64,000 nt of DNA from Dactylonectria macrodidyma (Eukaryota > Ascomycota > Sordariomycetes > Hypocreales > Nectriaceae), in assembly GCA_020744425.1 (NCBI GenBank), contig JAGMUV010000042.1, forward strand, positions 310,001 through 374,000, in the 5' to 3' direction. Numbering within the stretch: the first letter of the stretch is position 1; each line of letters begins with the position of its first letter. The position numbers and the translations under genes are program-made. Below the pieces are notes generated by a model, which searched no databases, had not been told where the DNA came from, and saw nothing but the letters and a program-made list of their open reading frames with translations. This document shows, piece by piece, positions 40,761 to 55,270 of this stretch.

Positions 40761-43700
40761 TTACCCCTCTTTTTAAAGTACTTAAAATAGCTATATAAGT
40801 ATAAGTTATTAAATTCTTATAATTATTAGATAATAAAGACTCTTTATTTCTATTATGCTTTCTTAGGCCCTTAGCTTAGTTTAATTAGTTAATTATTATT
40901 AGAGTGCTTTAGTATATCTATATCTATAGTAATTATATTAACCTAGGCTTATAATCGCTTTAATAGCCTAAGTGCTTTTAAATATTCTTTATAAAACTCC
41001 TTTAGTTATATTAATGTATTTTTAAAGTTTTTAATAAGGTATTATTTATTATTAGAATTATATTTAACTTAGTCTATTTTATATTAAAGCTATTTATTAT
41101 ACTTATTATATTATAACTCTTTAACTTTATAAACTTTATACTTTTTAATACTATTAATAACTTTAAGTAATAGTAAGTCTTTATCTTACTTTAATATAGG
41201 ATTATTAGAATAATATTATAATTAATTTATATATAGAGTTAGGTTTATATATTATAAGGAGAGTAAGTTTAAGTAGTATAAATACTTAATTTATTTTATA
41301 ATAGTCTATAGCTTTCTCTTCTTTTAGTCTAATGCTTAACTAAGTCTTATACTTATAAGTCTATATATATTAACTTAGACTTTATTTCTAATTATAAAAT
41401 CCAGTTTCTAGCGCTTTTTATTAGTTTAATAGATTTACTATTCTTATACTTAGTAAAGATTCTACTTAATAACTTTAATAGAGTCTATAATCCGCTTAGT
41501 ATATTACTAAGCATTCTCTTTTAATAAATATTTAGCTTTTATTTTATAGTCCTTAAGGTTAGTTCTTTTATCTTAATTAAGTTAGGATTAGAGCAAGTGG
41601 CTAAATAATAGTCTTATTAATTCTATACTTAGTGATTTATAATAAAGATTTATTTATATATAGTCTATTAATAGTAATAGTTTATTCTAATTATTTTAAT
41701 AATAGTTAATAAATAGTTATAATTAGTAATTTAAGTATTAATTATAGATCTTAGTATTTTTATTTATTTAAGAGTATTTTACTATATTTAGTTTCTATTT
41801 TATTTTAATAAGCTTATATAGCTTATTTATAAAAGTAATAATAAATTATAGTCTTTAGTTTAATATTACTATTTTTAGTATATTAAAAATATAGTAAATA
41901 TAATAATAGTATATATATATAATGTCCTTTACTATTATTATTTAATAATAAAATATAGAAAAAGCGATTTTATTAAGTTAATTAATAATTATCTATATAT
42001 AGTTATATCTATTTTTATCTTTAAGTATATAATAAAAGTCTATTATAATATATTACTATATTTAATATAAGACTTCTAATAAGTATAGTAATTTAAAAGT
42101 CTTATTTCTATTAGTATAAGCTCTTTTATATAGCTTATAATTTATTTAGAACTAATTAATATTAGTTAATAAGTCTAGTTACTAGAACCTCTTAATAATT
42201 AATTTAATAGTTTTATTATATCCTAAGTAAGCTATATTAAGCTTATAGTAATTTTCTTTAATAATTATTATTTAGAGAATATCTTTATTTAAAATAAAAA
42301 TGCATTAGTTTTAGTAAACTATGCCTTTATTTATTATTTAACTATTAGCCTTCTTCTCTATGTTCTCTTAGTAGAACTATGATTAAAAAGAGGCCTTATT
42401 AGCTTAAAAGATAGCATTAAGTAGCTGCTATCCTTTTAGTACTTAGATAGCCTCTCTTCTAGAGCTGATTAAAGACTTAATAGCTTTAGCTCTAATTAAT
42501 ACTACTTCTAGTCCTTCTCTAAAATCAGGCTTAGTATAAAGACTAGCTATGACCTTATAGTTAATAGAACTAATTACTAGGTCCTAGCTTAGTAATACTC
42601 TGTTTTATATAGCTTCTTATTATGCTTTCTATATAGCTAGTTTAAATAACTTTTAAAATAAAGCATTTACTATAATATTCTCTTACTTTAAATAGTAAGT
42701 AATCTTAAAGTTATAAAGTACTAAGTTATTTACTTACTATACTTACTTATTATTAAAGTATTATTTTATTAAAAAGTACTTAAAGGCTTTATAATTAGTA
42801 ATAATTAGGAATTACTATTAGAGCCTTAAGAGCTTAGTATTCTATTCTTTTAAAGCTAATATTACTATAAGTATTTCTTAATTATAAATTAAGTAATATA
42901 TCTTTATATTATTTATTATCTTAAAGAAGAAAGCTATAGAGTATTAGTCTCTATTTTCACTCTTTTAAATTAATATTATAATTACTATACTTTTTAATAT
43001 ATTAATCTTAATAATTATATTATAAAGAGAGTTATACTAAGCCTAATATAGAGCTAATAAAATCACTAACTTTATAACCTTTATTATAATTATCTTCTCT
43101 TTAGTTTACTTTTATAAGATCCCTTTCTTTATTAATAGTATAAGTAATTATACTATCTAATTATAAAACTTAATGAACTTTTAATAGAAGTTATAAAACC
43201 TAAGGAAGGCCTATACTTTCTATATATTTATTAGTTCTTCTTAGTTTATAATAGCTTTTATCTTTTTTAGGTCTATTCAGATCCTATTTATTATAATTAT
43301 AAAGCTTAAGAACTCTATTTTTATAATATAGAATTCTGACTTATTAATATTTACTTATAACCTTATTATAATTAAATATTCTAAGACTATATTAATATAT
43401 ATTTTATAGTTTTTAATATTTTCTAAGTAAATAAGAATATTATTAATATATATTATATAATAAATATTTAAAAGATTTATTAAAATATAGTTAATATAAG
43501 CTTAGAAGTATAAAAGGCTATTAGTTAGATTAAATAGTATTATTTTATATTTATAAGTATTATATTAAGTCTTAAAGGCTATAAGATTTTTAGAATTTAA
43601 AGATATTTATATTTAATAAAAAGCTTATTAAATATTAAGTTTTATAAATACTTTTACTTTTACTAACTTTAACTAAGTTTCTTTTATTAAGAGTAATATA

Positions 43701-46666
43701 TAATATTCCTTTATTATTAATTTATTAAGCTTTCTATAGTTTATATAGAAATACTATTTACTATTCTTCTTTTTTATAAATAAGACTAATAATATATATA
43801 GTATATTACTTATTAATATAATAAATCCTTTTTATAAATATTCTTTAATATAATTCTTTATTACTTTTAACTATTTAAAGCTTAACTTATATATTAATAA
43901 GACCTTCTAATTATTAGAAATTAGCTCTTTTAATTCTAGCTTTATATTAATACTTAGTTAGTAAAGTAATAAAGCATTAGACTTAGCTTTAAAAAAAGCA
44001 TATTATAAGTATAAGTACTATTAAAGTAATTTTAACTTTACTTTCTTTTTTAATTTAAGTATATTTTTATAAAGGTTCTTCTTTCTAGCTTCTCTTTATT
44101 TTAATTATTCTTTAATAATCTTATTAATTTCTTAGAAGGTGACTTTATTAATCTATTTAATATCCTCTTACTTAATTACCTTTTCTTATTACTTACTAGT
44201 ACTAATAATACTGATTTTAATTATAACTCTCTTAGTATTAATTATTAGTTATTATAGTAAGTTAGTTTTAATTATTATTAGCTTAGTATTAAAGTCCTTT
44301 ATTAAAAGAGAGAGCGCTATATCTTTTAATGCTTTATTTATCTTAGTTATATTCTCTTTAGTATTATCTAACTATTGCTTTCTTAGTAAGCAATCTCCTT
44401 TCTTAAAGATCTAATCCTTATAAGCTTTTTTTTATTCTATACTTAGTTAGTTATATTATTTTATATTATTCTAGTCTACTAGCTTTAAATAGTAAGAGCC
44501 TTTTAATAAAGACATTAGTATTATAATATTATTATTAGAGTAATCCTTTAGTTTATTATTAAGCTATTATAAGTAGTAATATTTAATAGAGATTTTTATA
44601 TTATACTTTTTAAATTACTTTTTTCTAATAATTAGATTTTAATATATTTTAAATTCTAATATTAGATAATTTAGCTATTATCTACTATCTATATTTAGTA
44701 TTATTACTATAATATAAGTAATTTATTATTATCTGCCTTTATATCTTTTAATAGTAAGTCCTTATTTTAAGATTAGGATTTAATAGCTCTATAGTTATTA
44801 ATATATCCTTAGAACTAGATCCTTATTTATAAAGATATAACTATCCGCTTTAGTATTATATAGACCTTTAACTTTAATTACTAATTCTAAACTTATTATT
44901 ATATAAGAATAATAGAGCTTCTCTTTATTAAGTAGTTTATCTATATTAATTAAGCCTTTATTAAAGATTAGTAATTATAATTTAAGTCTTAAAGAGGAGA
45001 CTTCCTTTAGGACTTATCTTTTTTTAATTTAGAAAATAACTTATTTAATTTATTAAGGATTATAATAATAATTATCTATTCTGCTTTCTTAGTTTTAATA
45101 TAAACTTTATTTACTTTACTTCCTTTTAAATACTCTTAATAAGTATAGCTAACTTTCTTATACTTAAAGCACTTCCTTTTTTTAATTAGCTTATAAACTT
45201 CTAAGTCTTTAAAAGTCTATTTATTATTAATCTTAGTCTTTAAGTACTTTAGTATTAGAATTACTAATTTTTTAATATCTTTCTTCTTAATAGTAATACT
45301 ATTACTTTTATTAGTCTATAACTTACTAGTCTTCTTACTATCCTTCTTTATTAAAGTCTTTATATAAGCCTCTTCTATTATTATAATATTACTAAGTATT
45401 ATTATAAAAGTATTAAAGCTTACTTTTTTAATAAAGTATTATATAATTATAATATGTTTTATTTTTACTAGTACTTTATTATAAAGCTTTTCCTTTTAAT
45501 CCCTTTTAAAGATCTTAGTATTATTTATTATAATTAAGAATTTAATATAAAAGCTATACTAATTACTATTAGTATAATATCTTAAGGCCTTAAACTCTTT
45601 TTATATTTTAATCTTCTTATTCTTATTTTAAAAGAGGGTTATTAAGGCTTAGAAAATATCTTTAGTAATTTTAAAAGCATTTTCTTCTATATTTTTAAGT
45701 ATATAAGAGTATAAATAAATAATTATAATACCCTTATAATAACTAAAAATATAATATATTTTATCTTCTTCTTTAGAATAGTCTTATAAGCTATTATATT
45801 ATAGTTTATATTTAGCTTTAATAAGCTAGTCTTTAAAGTCTAATTCTTTATTATTATTAAGCTTAAGTAAGTTACTCTCTTATTTTTAATATAGTTTAGT
45901 CTTAGCTATTATCTTATTCTTAAGAAGCATATTTATATAAAGAGGAATAATATACTATACTGCTTTTAACTATACTAATTCCTTATTAATTTATATTATT
46001 TTAATATAAGCTATTACTTTAGCCTTAATTACTTTATTATACTTTTTAATAAGTTACTTAATTATTTTAATATATTTATTATATAATTTAATAAGCTTAT
46101 CTTATTACCTTTTAATTACTAATTACTTAGTAAAATTATAAATTATTAAGGCTTATACTTTAAAGTATTTTTAAACTATTAATTTAATATTATTAGTATT
46201 AATTAGGAAGTTTCTGAATTTCTTATTTTAATCTTTTATATAAATTATAAATTAATTATTATTTATAATCTTATAAGTTTAAGTATTTAAATCTTTTTTA
46301 ATAAAATTTATTATAAGTTATATAAAAGGTCTAATAAATATTCTTTTATTATTTTTTATATTAATAGTCCTTTTACTATTTTTATTTATAAACTTAGTAA
46401 AGTATTACTAGACTTATTAATAAAAGGCGCTCTTTTAGTATATTTTATTAATACTCTTTTTATTAATACTCTATATATTTAATTTAGAGCTCTTAGTTAT
46501 ATTAATTATTAATTAATTTTAATTAATAGTAATTTATTATTTATATTTATATTTTATTATAAGTAAGTAAATCTATAATTAGATTTAATATAATAATTAA
46601 TCTTATATTAATATATATTAAAGTTAATTAAGATATAAATAGAAAGAATAAAGGATTATAATATAA

Positions 46667-46859
46667 TATTATAAGCTAAATAAGATTAATTTAAAAAGTA
46701 ATATTATTATATTATAAGAATACTATAATAAAGAGGAAAGAGAAAGCAGGTAGGCGTATAGATATATATATGTATTAATAGTCTCTATAGCCTGCTCTAT
46801 GCGTTCTAGTTATATATTGACCCCACTCTGGGTCCAGCACTCTAGACGCTCTTGTTATA
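46667..46859 (-). repeat. 5' LTR of Gypsy element 1
   Basis: 193 bp. Retains more GC (GACCCCACTCTGGGTCCAGC) than the other LTR, so it is less mutated. Flanked on the right by TATTT. Confidence 0.85.
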
Positions 46860-46882
46860 TATTTTATCTATTTAACTTAAGA

Positions 46883-47077
46883 TATAATAGAAGCGTCTGG
46901 AGTGCTAGACCCAGAGTGGGGTCAATATATAACTAGAATGCATAAAGCAGGCTATAAGGACTATTAATGCGTTTATATATCCACATGCCTGCCCGCTTTC
47001 TCTCTTTTCTCTTTATTATAATATTCTTATAATATAGTAATATTACTTCTTAAGTTAATCTTATTAAGCTTATAATA
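46883..47077 (+). repeat. 5' LTR of Gypsy element 2
   Basis: 195 bp, preceded by TAAGA. It lies head to head with the 5' LTR of element 1, 23 bp away including both target duplications. Confidence 0.85.
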
Positions 47078-50000
47078 TTATACTATAATCTTTAATTCTT
47101 TCTATTTATATCTTAATTAACTTTAATATATATTAATATAAAATTAATTATTATATTAAATTTAATTATAAATTCTCTTATTTATAATAAGATATAAATA
47201 TAAATAGTAAATTATTATTAATTAGAATTAATTAGTAATTAATATAATTAAAAGCTTTAAACTAAATATATAAAGTATTAATAAAAAGAATATTAATAAA
47301 ATATATTAAAAAAGTACTTTTTATTAATAAATCTAATAATACTTTATTAAGTTTATAAATAAGAATAGTAAAAAGACTATTAATATAAAAAATAATAAAA
47401 AGATATTTATTAGACTTTTTATATAATTTATAATAAATTCTATTAAAAAAGATTTAAATATTTAAACTTATAAAATTATAAATAATAGTTAATTTATAAT
47501 TTATATAAAATATTAAAATAAAAAATTTAAAAACCTTTTAATTAATACTAATAATATTAAATTAATAATTTAAAAATACTTTAAAATATAAGCTTTAATA
47601 ATTTATAATTTTATTAAATAATTAGTAATTAAAGAATAATAAAATAAGCTTATTAAATTATATAATAAGTATATTAAAATAATTAAATAACTTATTAAAA
47701 AATATAATAAAGTAATTAAAACTAAAGTAAAAGCTTATATTAAAGTAATATAGATTAATAAAGAATTAGTATAATTAAAAGTAATATAATATATTATTTC
47801 TTTTTATAAAGATATACCTTTTAAAAATAAAATAATAGTTAAGATTAAGCTATATTAAAAGTAAGAAAATAACTTATTTAAGCTTAATAATAATAAAAAA
47901 TCAGACTTTAAAGACTAGCTTATTAAGGCTAAATATAAATTATAATATAATAATTTATAAAACTATTTTAAAGAAGAGAATAAAGTATATTATATTTTTA
48001 ATTATTATAAGAGTATTATAATTACTTATTTATACTTTTATATACTTAAGAATATAAAAGAAGATACTTTTAAAATTATTAAAAATATTTTCTAAGCTTT
48101 AATAACCCTCTTTTAAAATAAGAATAAGAAGATTAAAATATAAAAAGAGTTTAAGGCCTTAAGATATTATACTAATAATAGTTAGTATAGCTTTTATATT
48201 AAGTTCTTAATTATAATAAATAATACTAAGATCTTTAAAAAGGATTAAAAAGAAGAGCTTTATAATAAAGTATTAATAAAAATAAAATATATTATAATTA
48301 TATAATGCTTTATTAAAGAAGTAAGCTTTAATACTTTTATTATAATACTTTATAATATTATAATAATAAAAGAGGCTTATATAAAGACTTTAATAAAGAA
48401 AGATAATAAAAAGATTAGTAAATTATAAATTAATAAGAATAATAATATTATTATTAAAAAGAAAGATACTAAGAAATTAGTAATTTTAATACTTAAGTAT
48501 TTAAAGATTAAAATTAATAGTAAATAAACTTTTAAAGACTTAAAGGTTTATAAATTAACTAAAGAAAAGAAGTACTTTAAATATAAAAAAGTTAGTTATA
48601 CTTATTAAAAGTATTTAAAAAGGAATAAAGTAAATAAATTTTATATTAAGACTAAGAAAGTAAAGTAAATAATTACTATTATAATCCTTAATAAATTAAA
48701 TAAGTTATTCTTTAAATTAAAAAAAGATAAGTCTTAGAAAAAGTCTCCTCTTTAAGACTTAAATTATAATTACTAATCTTTAATAAAAGCTTAATTAATA
48801 TAAATAAACTATTTAATATAGAGAAGCTTTACTATTTTTATATAATAGTAAGTTTAGAATTAGTAATTAAAGTTAAAGGTCTATATAATATTAAAGTAAA
48901 TAGTTATATCTTTATAAATAAAGATCTAGTCCTAAGGATATATTAATAATTATAAAACTATTAAATCCTAATTCTAAAGTAAGGACTTATTATTAAAGGA
49001 TATAAAAGTAAATAATAATAAATTACTTATATTATAATTATAATACTAAATATAGATAGTAAATAATAATTAAATTATTTAATATTAAAACTTAAAATAT
49101 ATTAAGATTTAATTATTAAAAAGAAGTAATTTAAAAAGTATAATATAAAAATCTTTATTAAATATTATTATTTATAATAGCTTAATAATAAGCCTAAGGA
49201 TTATTTTAATAGTAATATTATAATACTAATATCTTTATTAAAAGGCCTTTACTATTTAAAGCTAGTAAACTAAGCTAATATAGAATAATATAATTAACTA
49301 AATATAGAATAAAAGAAGGCATATAAAGATCAGATCTTAAAAAAAGGAGATTACTTATTAAAAAAGTAATAATTAAATAATACTAAAGAGAATATAACTA
49401 AAATAAATAGAATATTAAAAAATATAATACTCTCTTTTCTAATAAAGGACTTTAATATTAAACTAATAATAATTAAAACTAACTTATTATAATAATTAAT
49501 AATTAATACTCAAAGAATTATAATTAAAATTAGTATTATTAATATTAGTAAATAGTAAAAGAAAGTAATTAAGTAAGAAGATATTAAATAAATTAGTAAA
49601 GTTACTTTTTAAAAGATTAATAAGATTATTAAAGAATAATTAAAATAAAAAGAAGTTAGAAAGAAAAACCTTTATAAAGATATATTTAAATTAAAAGAAA
49701 AAGTAAAATTAAAATTACTTTAATAATACTTATACTTATAATATACTTTCTTTAAAGCTAAGTCTAATACTTTATTACTTTATTAACTAAGTATTAATAT
49801 AAAGCTAGAATTAAAAGAGCTAATCTTTAATAATTAGAAAGTCTTATTAATATATAAATTAAGTTTTAAATAGCTAAAAGTTATAAGAAATTATATTAAA
49901 AAGTACTTATAAAAAGGATTTATTATATTAATAAGTAATATATTATATATATTATTAATTCTATTTATAAAAAAGAAGAATAATAAATAATACTTTTATA

Positions 50001-52981
50001 TAAATTATAAAAAGCTTAATAAATTAATAATAAAAGAATATTATATATTACTTTTAATAGAAGAAACTTAACTAAGGCTAATAAAAGTAAAAGTATTTAT
50101 AAAATTTAATATTTAATAAGCCTTTTATTAAATATAAATATCTTTAAAATTTAAAAATTTTATAGCCTTTAAGACTTAGTATAATATTTATAAATATAAA
50201 GTAATACTATTTAATTTAATTAATAGTTCTTTATACTTTTAAACTTATATTAACTATATTTTAATAGATTTTTTAAATATTTATTATATAATATATTAAT
50301 AATATTCTTATTTATTTAAAAAATATTAAAAATTATAAAATATATATTAATATAATTTTAAAATAATTAATTATAATAAGATTATAAGTAAATATTAAAA
50401 AGTCAGAATTCTATATTATAAAAATAGAATTCTTAAGCTTTATAATTATAATAAATAAGATCTAAATAGACTTAAAAAAGATAAAGGCTATTATAAACTA
50501 AAAAAAATTAATAAATATATAAAGAGTATAAGCCTTCTTTAGATTTTATAATTTTTATTAAAAGTTTATTAAGTTTTATAATTAGATAGTATAATTACTT
50601 ATATTATTAATAAAGAAGGGGATTTTATAAAAGTAAACTAAAAAGAAAATAATTATAATAAAGGTTATAAAATTAGTAATTTTATTAGCTTTATATTAAG
50701 CTTAGTATAATTCTCTTTATAATATAATTATTAAAATTAATATATTAAGAAGTATAATAATTATAATATTAATTTAAAAAGATAATAATAAAGATTAGTA
50801 TTTTATAGCTTTCTTCTTTAAAATAATAAATAATATAAAAATATATTACTTAATTTATAATTAGAAAATACTTATAGTAATATTAGCTTTAAAAAAATAT
50901 AATATTAAGCTCTTAAGGCTTTAATAATACTTCTTAGTTATTACTAATTATAAAGCCTTTAAATACTTTTTAATAAAATAATACTTTAATAGTAAGTAAG
51001 TATAATAAGTAGATAATCTAGTGCTTTATAACTTTAAAATTACTTATTATTTAAAATAAAAGAATATTATAATAAATGCTCTATTTTAAAAGTTATTTAA
51101 ATTAAATATATAAAAAGTATAATAAAAAGCTATATAAAATAGAATACTCTTAAGTTAGAATCTAGTAATTAGTTCTATTAACTATAAGATTATAACTAGC
51201 CTTTATACTAAACCTAGTTTTAAAAAAGGGCTAAAAGTAGTATTAATTAAAGCTAAAGCTATTAAGTCTTTAGTTAGCTTTAAAAGAGAGGCTATTTAAG
51301 TACTAAAAGGATAGAAGCTATTTAATACTATCCTCTAAGCTAATAAGGCTTTTCCTTAATTACTGCCTTACTAAAAGAATATAAAGAAGAAAGCTAATAG
51401 TTAAATAATAAATAAAAGTATAGTTTATTAAAATTAATGCATTTTTATTCTAAATAAAAGTATTCTTTAAATATTAGTTATTAAAGAGAATTATTATAAG
51501 CTTAATATAGCTTACTTAGAATATAATAAAACTATTAGATTAATTATTAAAAGGTTTTAATAGTTAGGCTTATTAACTAATATTAATTAGTTTTAAGTAA
51601 ATTATAAGCTATATAAAAAAGCTTATATTAATAAAGATAAGACCTTTAAATTATTATACTTATTAAAAGTCTTATATTAAATATAGTAATATATAATAAT
51701 AGACTTCTATTATATACTTAAGAATAAGAATAAATATAATTATATATAAGTAATTATTAATTAGCTTAATAAGATCGCTTTTTCTATACTTTATTATTAA
51801 ATAGTAATAATAAAGAATATAATATATATATATTATTACTATATTTACTATATTTTTAAAATACTAAAAATAATAATATAAGACTAAAGATTATAATTTA
51901 TTACTACTTTTATAAATAAACTATATAAGCTTATTAAAATAAAGTAAAAACTAAATATAATAAAGTACTTTTAAATAGATAAGAATACTAAGATTTATAA
52001 TTAGTACTTAAACTACTAATTATAACTATTTATTAACTATTATTAAAATAATTAGAATAGACTATTATTATTAATAAACTATATATAAATAAATCTTTAT
52101 TATAAGTTATTAAATATAGAATTAATAAGACTATTATTTAATTACTTATTCTAATCTTAATTTAATTAAAATAAGAGAATTAACCTTAAGAGCTATAAAA
52201 TAAAAGCTAAATATTTATTAAAAAAGAATATTTAATAATATACTAAGTAGATTATAGACTCTATTAAAATTATTAAATAGAATCTTTACTAAGTATAAAA
52301 ATAATAAATCTATTAAGCTAATAAAAAGTACTAAAAACCGGATTTTATAGTTAGAAATAAAGTCTAAATTAATATATATAGACTTATAAGTATAAGACTT
52401 AGCTAAGTATTAAATTAAAAGAAAAGAGGGCTATAGACTATTATAAAATAAGTTAAGTATTTATATTATTTAAATTTACTTTCTTTATAATATATAAACC
52501 TAACTCTATATATAAATTAATTATAATATTATTTTAATAATCTTATATTAAAATAAAATAAAGACTTATTATTACTTAAGGTTATTAATAATACTAAAAA
52601 GTATAAGATTTATAAAATTAAAGAGTTATAATATAATAAATATAATAAATAGCTTTAATATAAAGTAAACTAAGTTAAATATAATCTTAATAATAAATAA
52701 TACTTTATTAAAAACTTTAAGAATATACTAATATAATTAAAAGAATTTTATAAAGAATACTTAGAAATACTTAGGCTATTAAAGTAATTATAAGCCTAGG
52801 TTAATATAACTATTATAAATATAGATATATTAAAGTATTTTAATAATAATTAACTAATTAAATTAAGCTAAAGGCTTAAGAATATATAATAGAAATAGAG
52901 AGTCTTTATTATTTAGTAATTATAAGGATTTAATAACTTATACTTATATAGCTATTTTAAGTACTTTAAAGAGAAGGGTGA

Positions 52982-53176
52982 TATAATAAGAGCGTTTAGA
53001 ATACTAGACTTAGGGTAGGGTTAATATATAACTAAGATGCATAGAGCAGGCTATAAGGACTATTAATATATCTATGTATTTATATGCCTGCTTGCTTTCT
53101 CTCTTTCCTCTTTATTATAGTATTCTTATAATATAGTAGTATTACCTCTTAAGTTAATCTTATTAGGCCTATGATA
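52982..53176 (+). repeat. 3' LTR of Gypsy element 2
   Basis: 195 bp, followed by TAAGA. Confidence 0.85.
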
Positions 53177-53444
53177 TAAGACTTATAATAAAGACTGAGT
53201 TTAGCTAACCTAATTATAAAAAGCTTATTTAATTAATAATCTTTAGTTATTATATCTTCTAAAAGAACTTATTTTTATAAGCCCTATTAAATAAAGATAT
53301 AATTTAATAAATTAAAATAGAATAAGTCTTATTAAAAGAATTAGCTTAAAGGAAAGTAAAAAAGGAAATAATAATTATTAATAATACTTTCTTTAATAAC
53401 TTAAAGAGCTATAATATATAGGTTATATAGTTATAAGCTGACTT

Positions 53445-53690
53445 TATACTAATTAATATATAATTAAAGGAGTAATAATTATATTAAAAACCAAGGGAAT
53501 TCTATTAGAATAGTTAAAGGATTTAGTAAAAGAAGGTTTTATAAAGGAGGAGGGATAAAAGTCTATTTATAACTAGGTTAACTAATTAATTAAGTTCTTT
53601 ATCTTAAGATAACTTAAGTAATATAAATATACTATATAGAAATATAGTAATATAGAAATAAAAGTCCGAATAGCGGTTTTAATAGTAATA
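53445..53690 (+). repeat. Repeat R2, copy 1 (uninterrupted)
   Basis: About 245 bp with GGGAATTCTATTAGAATAG, TAAAAGTCTATTTATAACT and, at the end, GCGGTTTTAATAG. It gives the uninterrupted version of the site hit by the solo LTR at 55031. Confidence 0.75.
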
Positions 53691-53947
53691 TTAATATATA
53701 TATATATATATATATTATTATTTTTATATAATGATATATTTATATTATTTAAATAATTATAAAATAAAGAACTTAATTAATCAATTAATTAAATTATAAG
53801 TAAATTCTTTCTTTTTTTAAAAAAAAAAAAGATTAACTTTATTTTATTAAATTCTTTAATTATTTTATTCTAATAAATATTAAAAATTATTAAAACTTTT
53901 TAATATTTAATTTATTAGTTTTTAATTATTTATTAATAAATATTATT

Positions 53948-54269
53948 AAAATTATAGTCCTTTAGTAATACATACTCAGAGAGAGGCTAGAGATTAAATA
54001 GTAAAAAAAAAAAAAACTAATAGTAAATAACAATATAAGAGCCTAAAACCCAAGCCTAAGGCAATAGTAACTCAGAATGACTAGAGTTTCTACTGCATTG
54101 GAGTGCAAGCCTTACTATCCTAATCAACCCTTCGAAATGCGTTAAGTAGCTAGAAAGCTAGATAGAAAAGCTAAATAGAAAAGCTAGATAGAAAAGCTAG
54201 GTATCGGAAGGCAAAATCGTCATATACTAAAAGCTCTATAAGGGCTCTGCATTTATTGCATTCTAAGTT
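53948..54269 (+). repeat. Repeat R1, copy 2
   Basis: Best-preserved R1 copy; contains AGGCAATAGTAACTCAGAAT and the AGCTAGATAGAAA minisatellite. It is followed by about 560 bp that is also shared with the region after R1 copy 4. Confidence 0.85.
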
Positions 54270-54835
54270 ACTTTATCGCAGTTCTAACTCATACTTATAT
54301 TATAATTCAGCTCTTTATAATTCTAATTATATTATAATTTAACTTATTAAAGACTAACTTATTAAAGATTAGTATTATTTTTAAATTATCTTTTTATAAT
54401 CTAATTAACCTTAATAAATACTATAATAAATATTTAATATAATATACTTTATACTTTTAATAATTTAAATTTTAATAGTTATTATACTCTTTTTATATAT
54501 AATTTAAATACTAAGTTTAATAAAAATATAAAAACACTTAATAAATTAAAAACGATAATAATAAAATATAATTTTAAAAAAATTAAAACTATTAAAATTT
54601 AATAACTTTCTAATAGTAAGTAAGTTACTTTAATAATTTTTAAAACTAAAGTATTCTTAAGACTATATTTCTTTAGAAATAATTAATAATTTAAAAACTA
54701 GATTAAAATAAATAATATTTTTTAAAGTAATTAATAATAAAGCTAGTATTTAAAATATTTTTAAAAGAAATAATATTCTTTAAGTTATTAGCTAATATTA
54801 ATAAAGAATAAATAATATAAGTTATAAGTAATATA

Positions 54836-55270
54836 ATTATTATTAATATATAAAATGATTAATAACTATATTAGAAATGAAAGGAATTCTATTAGAATAG
54901 TTAAAGAATTTAATAGAAGAAGGTTTTATAAAGGAAGAAGGATAAAAGTCTATTTATAATTAGATTAACTAATTAATTAAGTCTTTTATCTTAAGATAAC
55001 TTAAGTAATATAAATATATAATATAGAAATTATTATAAGCTAGATAAGATTAACTTAAAAAGTAATACTATTATATTATAAGAATACTATAATAAAGAAA
55101 AAAGAGAAAGCGGGCAGGCGTGTAAATATATAGACGTATTAATAGTCGCTATAGCCTGCCTTATGCGTCTTAGTTACGTATTGACCCTACTCTAGGTCTA
55201 GCACTTTAGACGCTCTTATTATAGAAATATAGTAATATAAAAATAAAAGTCTAAAGAGCGGTTTTAATAG
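54836..55270 (+). repeat. Repeat R2, copy 2, split by a solo LTR
   Basis: Same order of blocks as 53445-53690, but interrupted at 55031-55223 by a Gypsy LTR. Confidence 0.75.
55031..55223 (-). mobile_element. Solo LTR of the Gypsy family
   Basis: 193 bp, in the orientation of the element 1 LTRs, flanked by GAAAT at 55026-55030 and 55224-55228. The R2 copy at about 53,643 shows the site with a single GAAAT, confirming insertion and later LTR-LTR recombination. Confidence 0.88.

Larger units (their letters stand above)
40568..46859 (-). mobile_element. RIP-destroyed Ty3/Gypsy chromovirus, element 1
   Basis: About 6.3 kb on the minus strand. LTRs of 193 bp lie at 46667-46859 (5') and 40568-40760 (3'), and TATTT flanks both ends (40563-40567 and 46860-46864) as a 5-bp target duplication. 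The interior is the inverted counterpart of element 2; for example the reverse-transcriptase region sits at about 43270-43660. All frames are full of stops, mostly explained by C-to-T and G-to-A changes. No active product is possible. Confidence 0.85.
46883..53176 (+). mobile_element. RIP-destroyed Ty3/Gypsy chromovirus, element 2
   Basis: About 6.3 kb on the plus strand with 195-bp LTRs at 46883-47077 and 52982-53176; TAAGA flanks both ends (46878-46882, 53177-53181). Degenerate coding order on the plus strand: a zinc-knuckle-like block near 48,560-48,620 in which Cys codons have become Tyr codons; a reverse-transcriptase block at about 50,160-50,460 where the Y-x-D-D site is destroyed by stops; integrase-like sequence near 51,690-51,790; and a chromodomain-like C-terminal block near 52,600-52,770. 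This order (RT before integrase, terminal chromodomain) is that of Ty3/Gypsy chromoviruses. Every frame is interrupted many times. Confidence 0.85.

Noticed and set aside
44139..44414. 91-codon open frame in the AT block
   Set aside because: Lies antisense within a dead Gypsy element; composition of Leu/Ile/Ser codons is what AT-rich DNA gives by chance.
40563..53181. Single giant palindrome created by inverted duplication
   Set aside because: Each arm has its own distinct 5-bp target duplication, which fits two independent insertions better.
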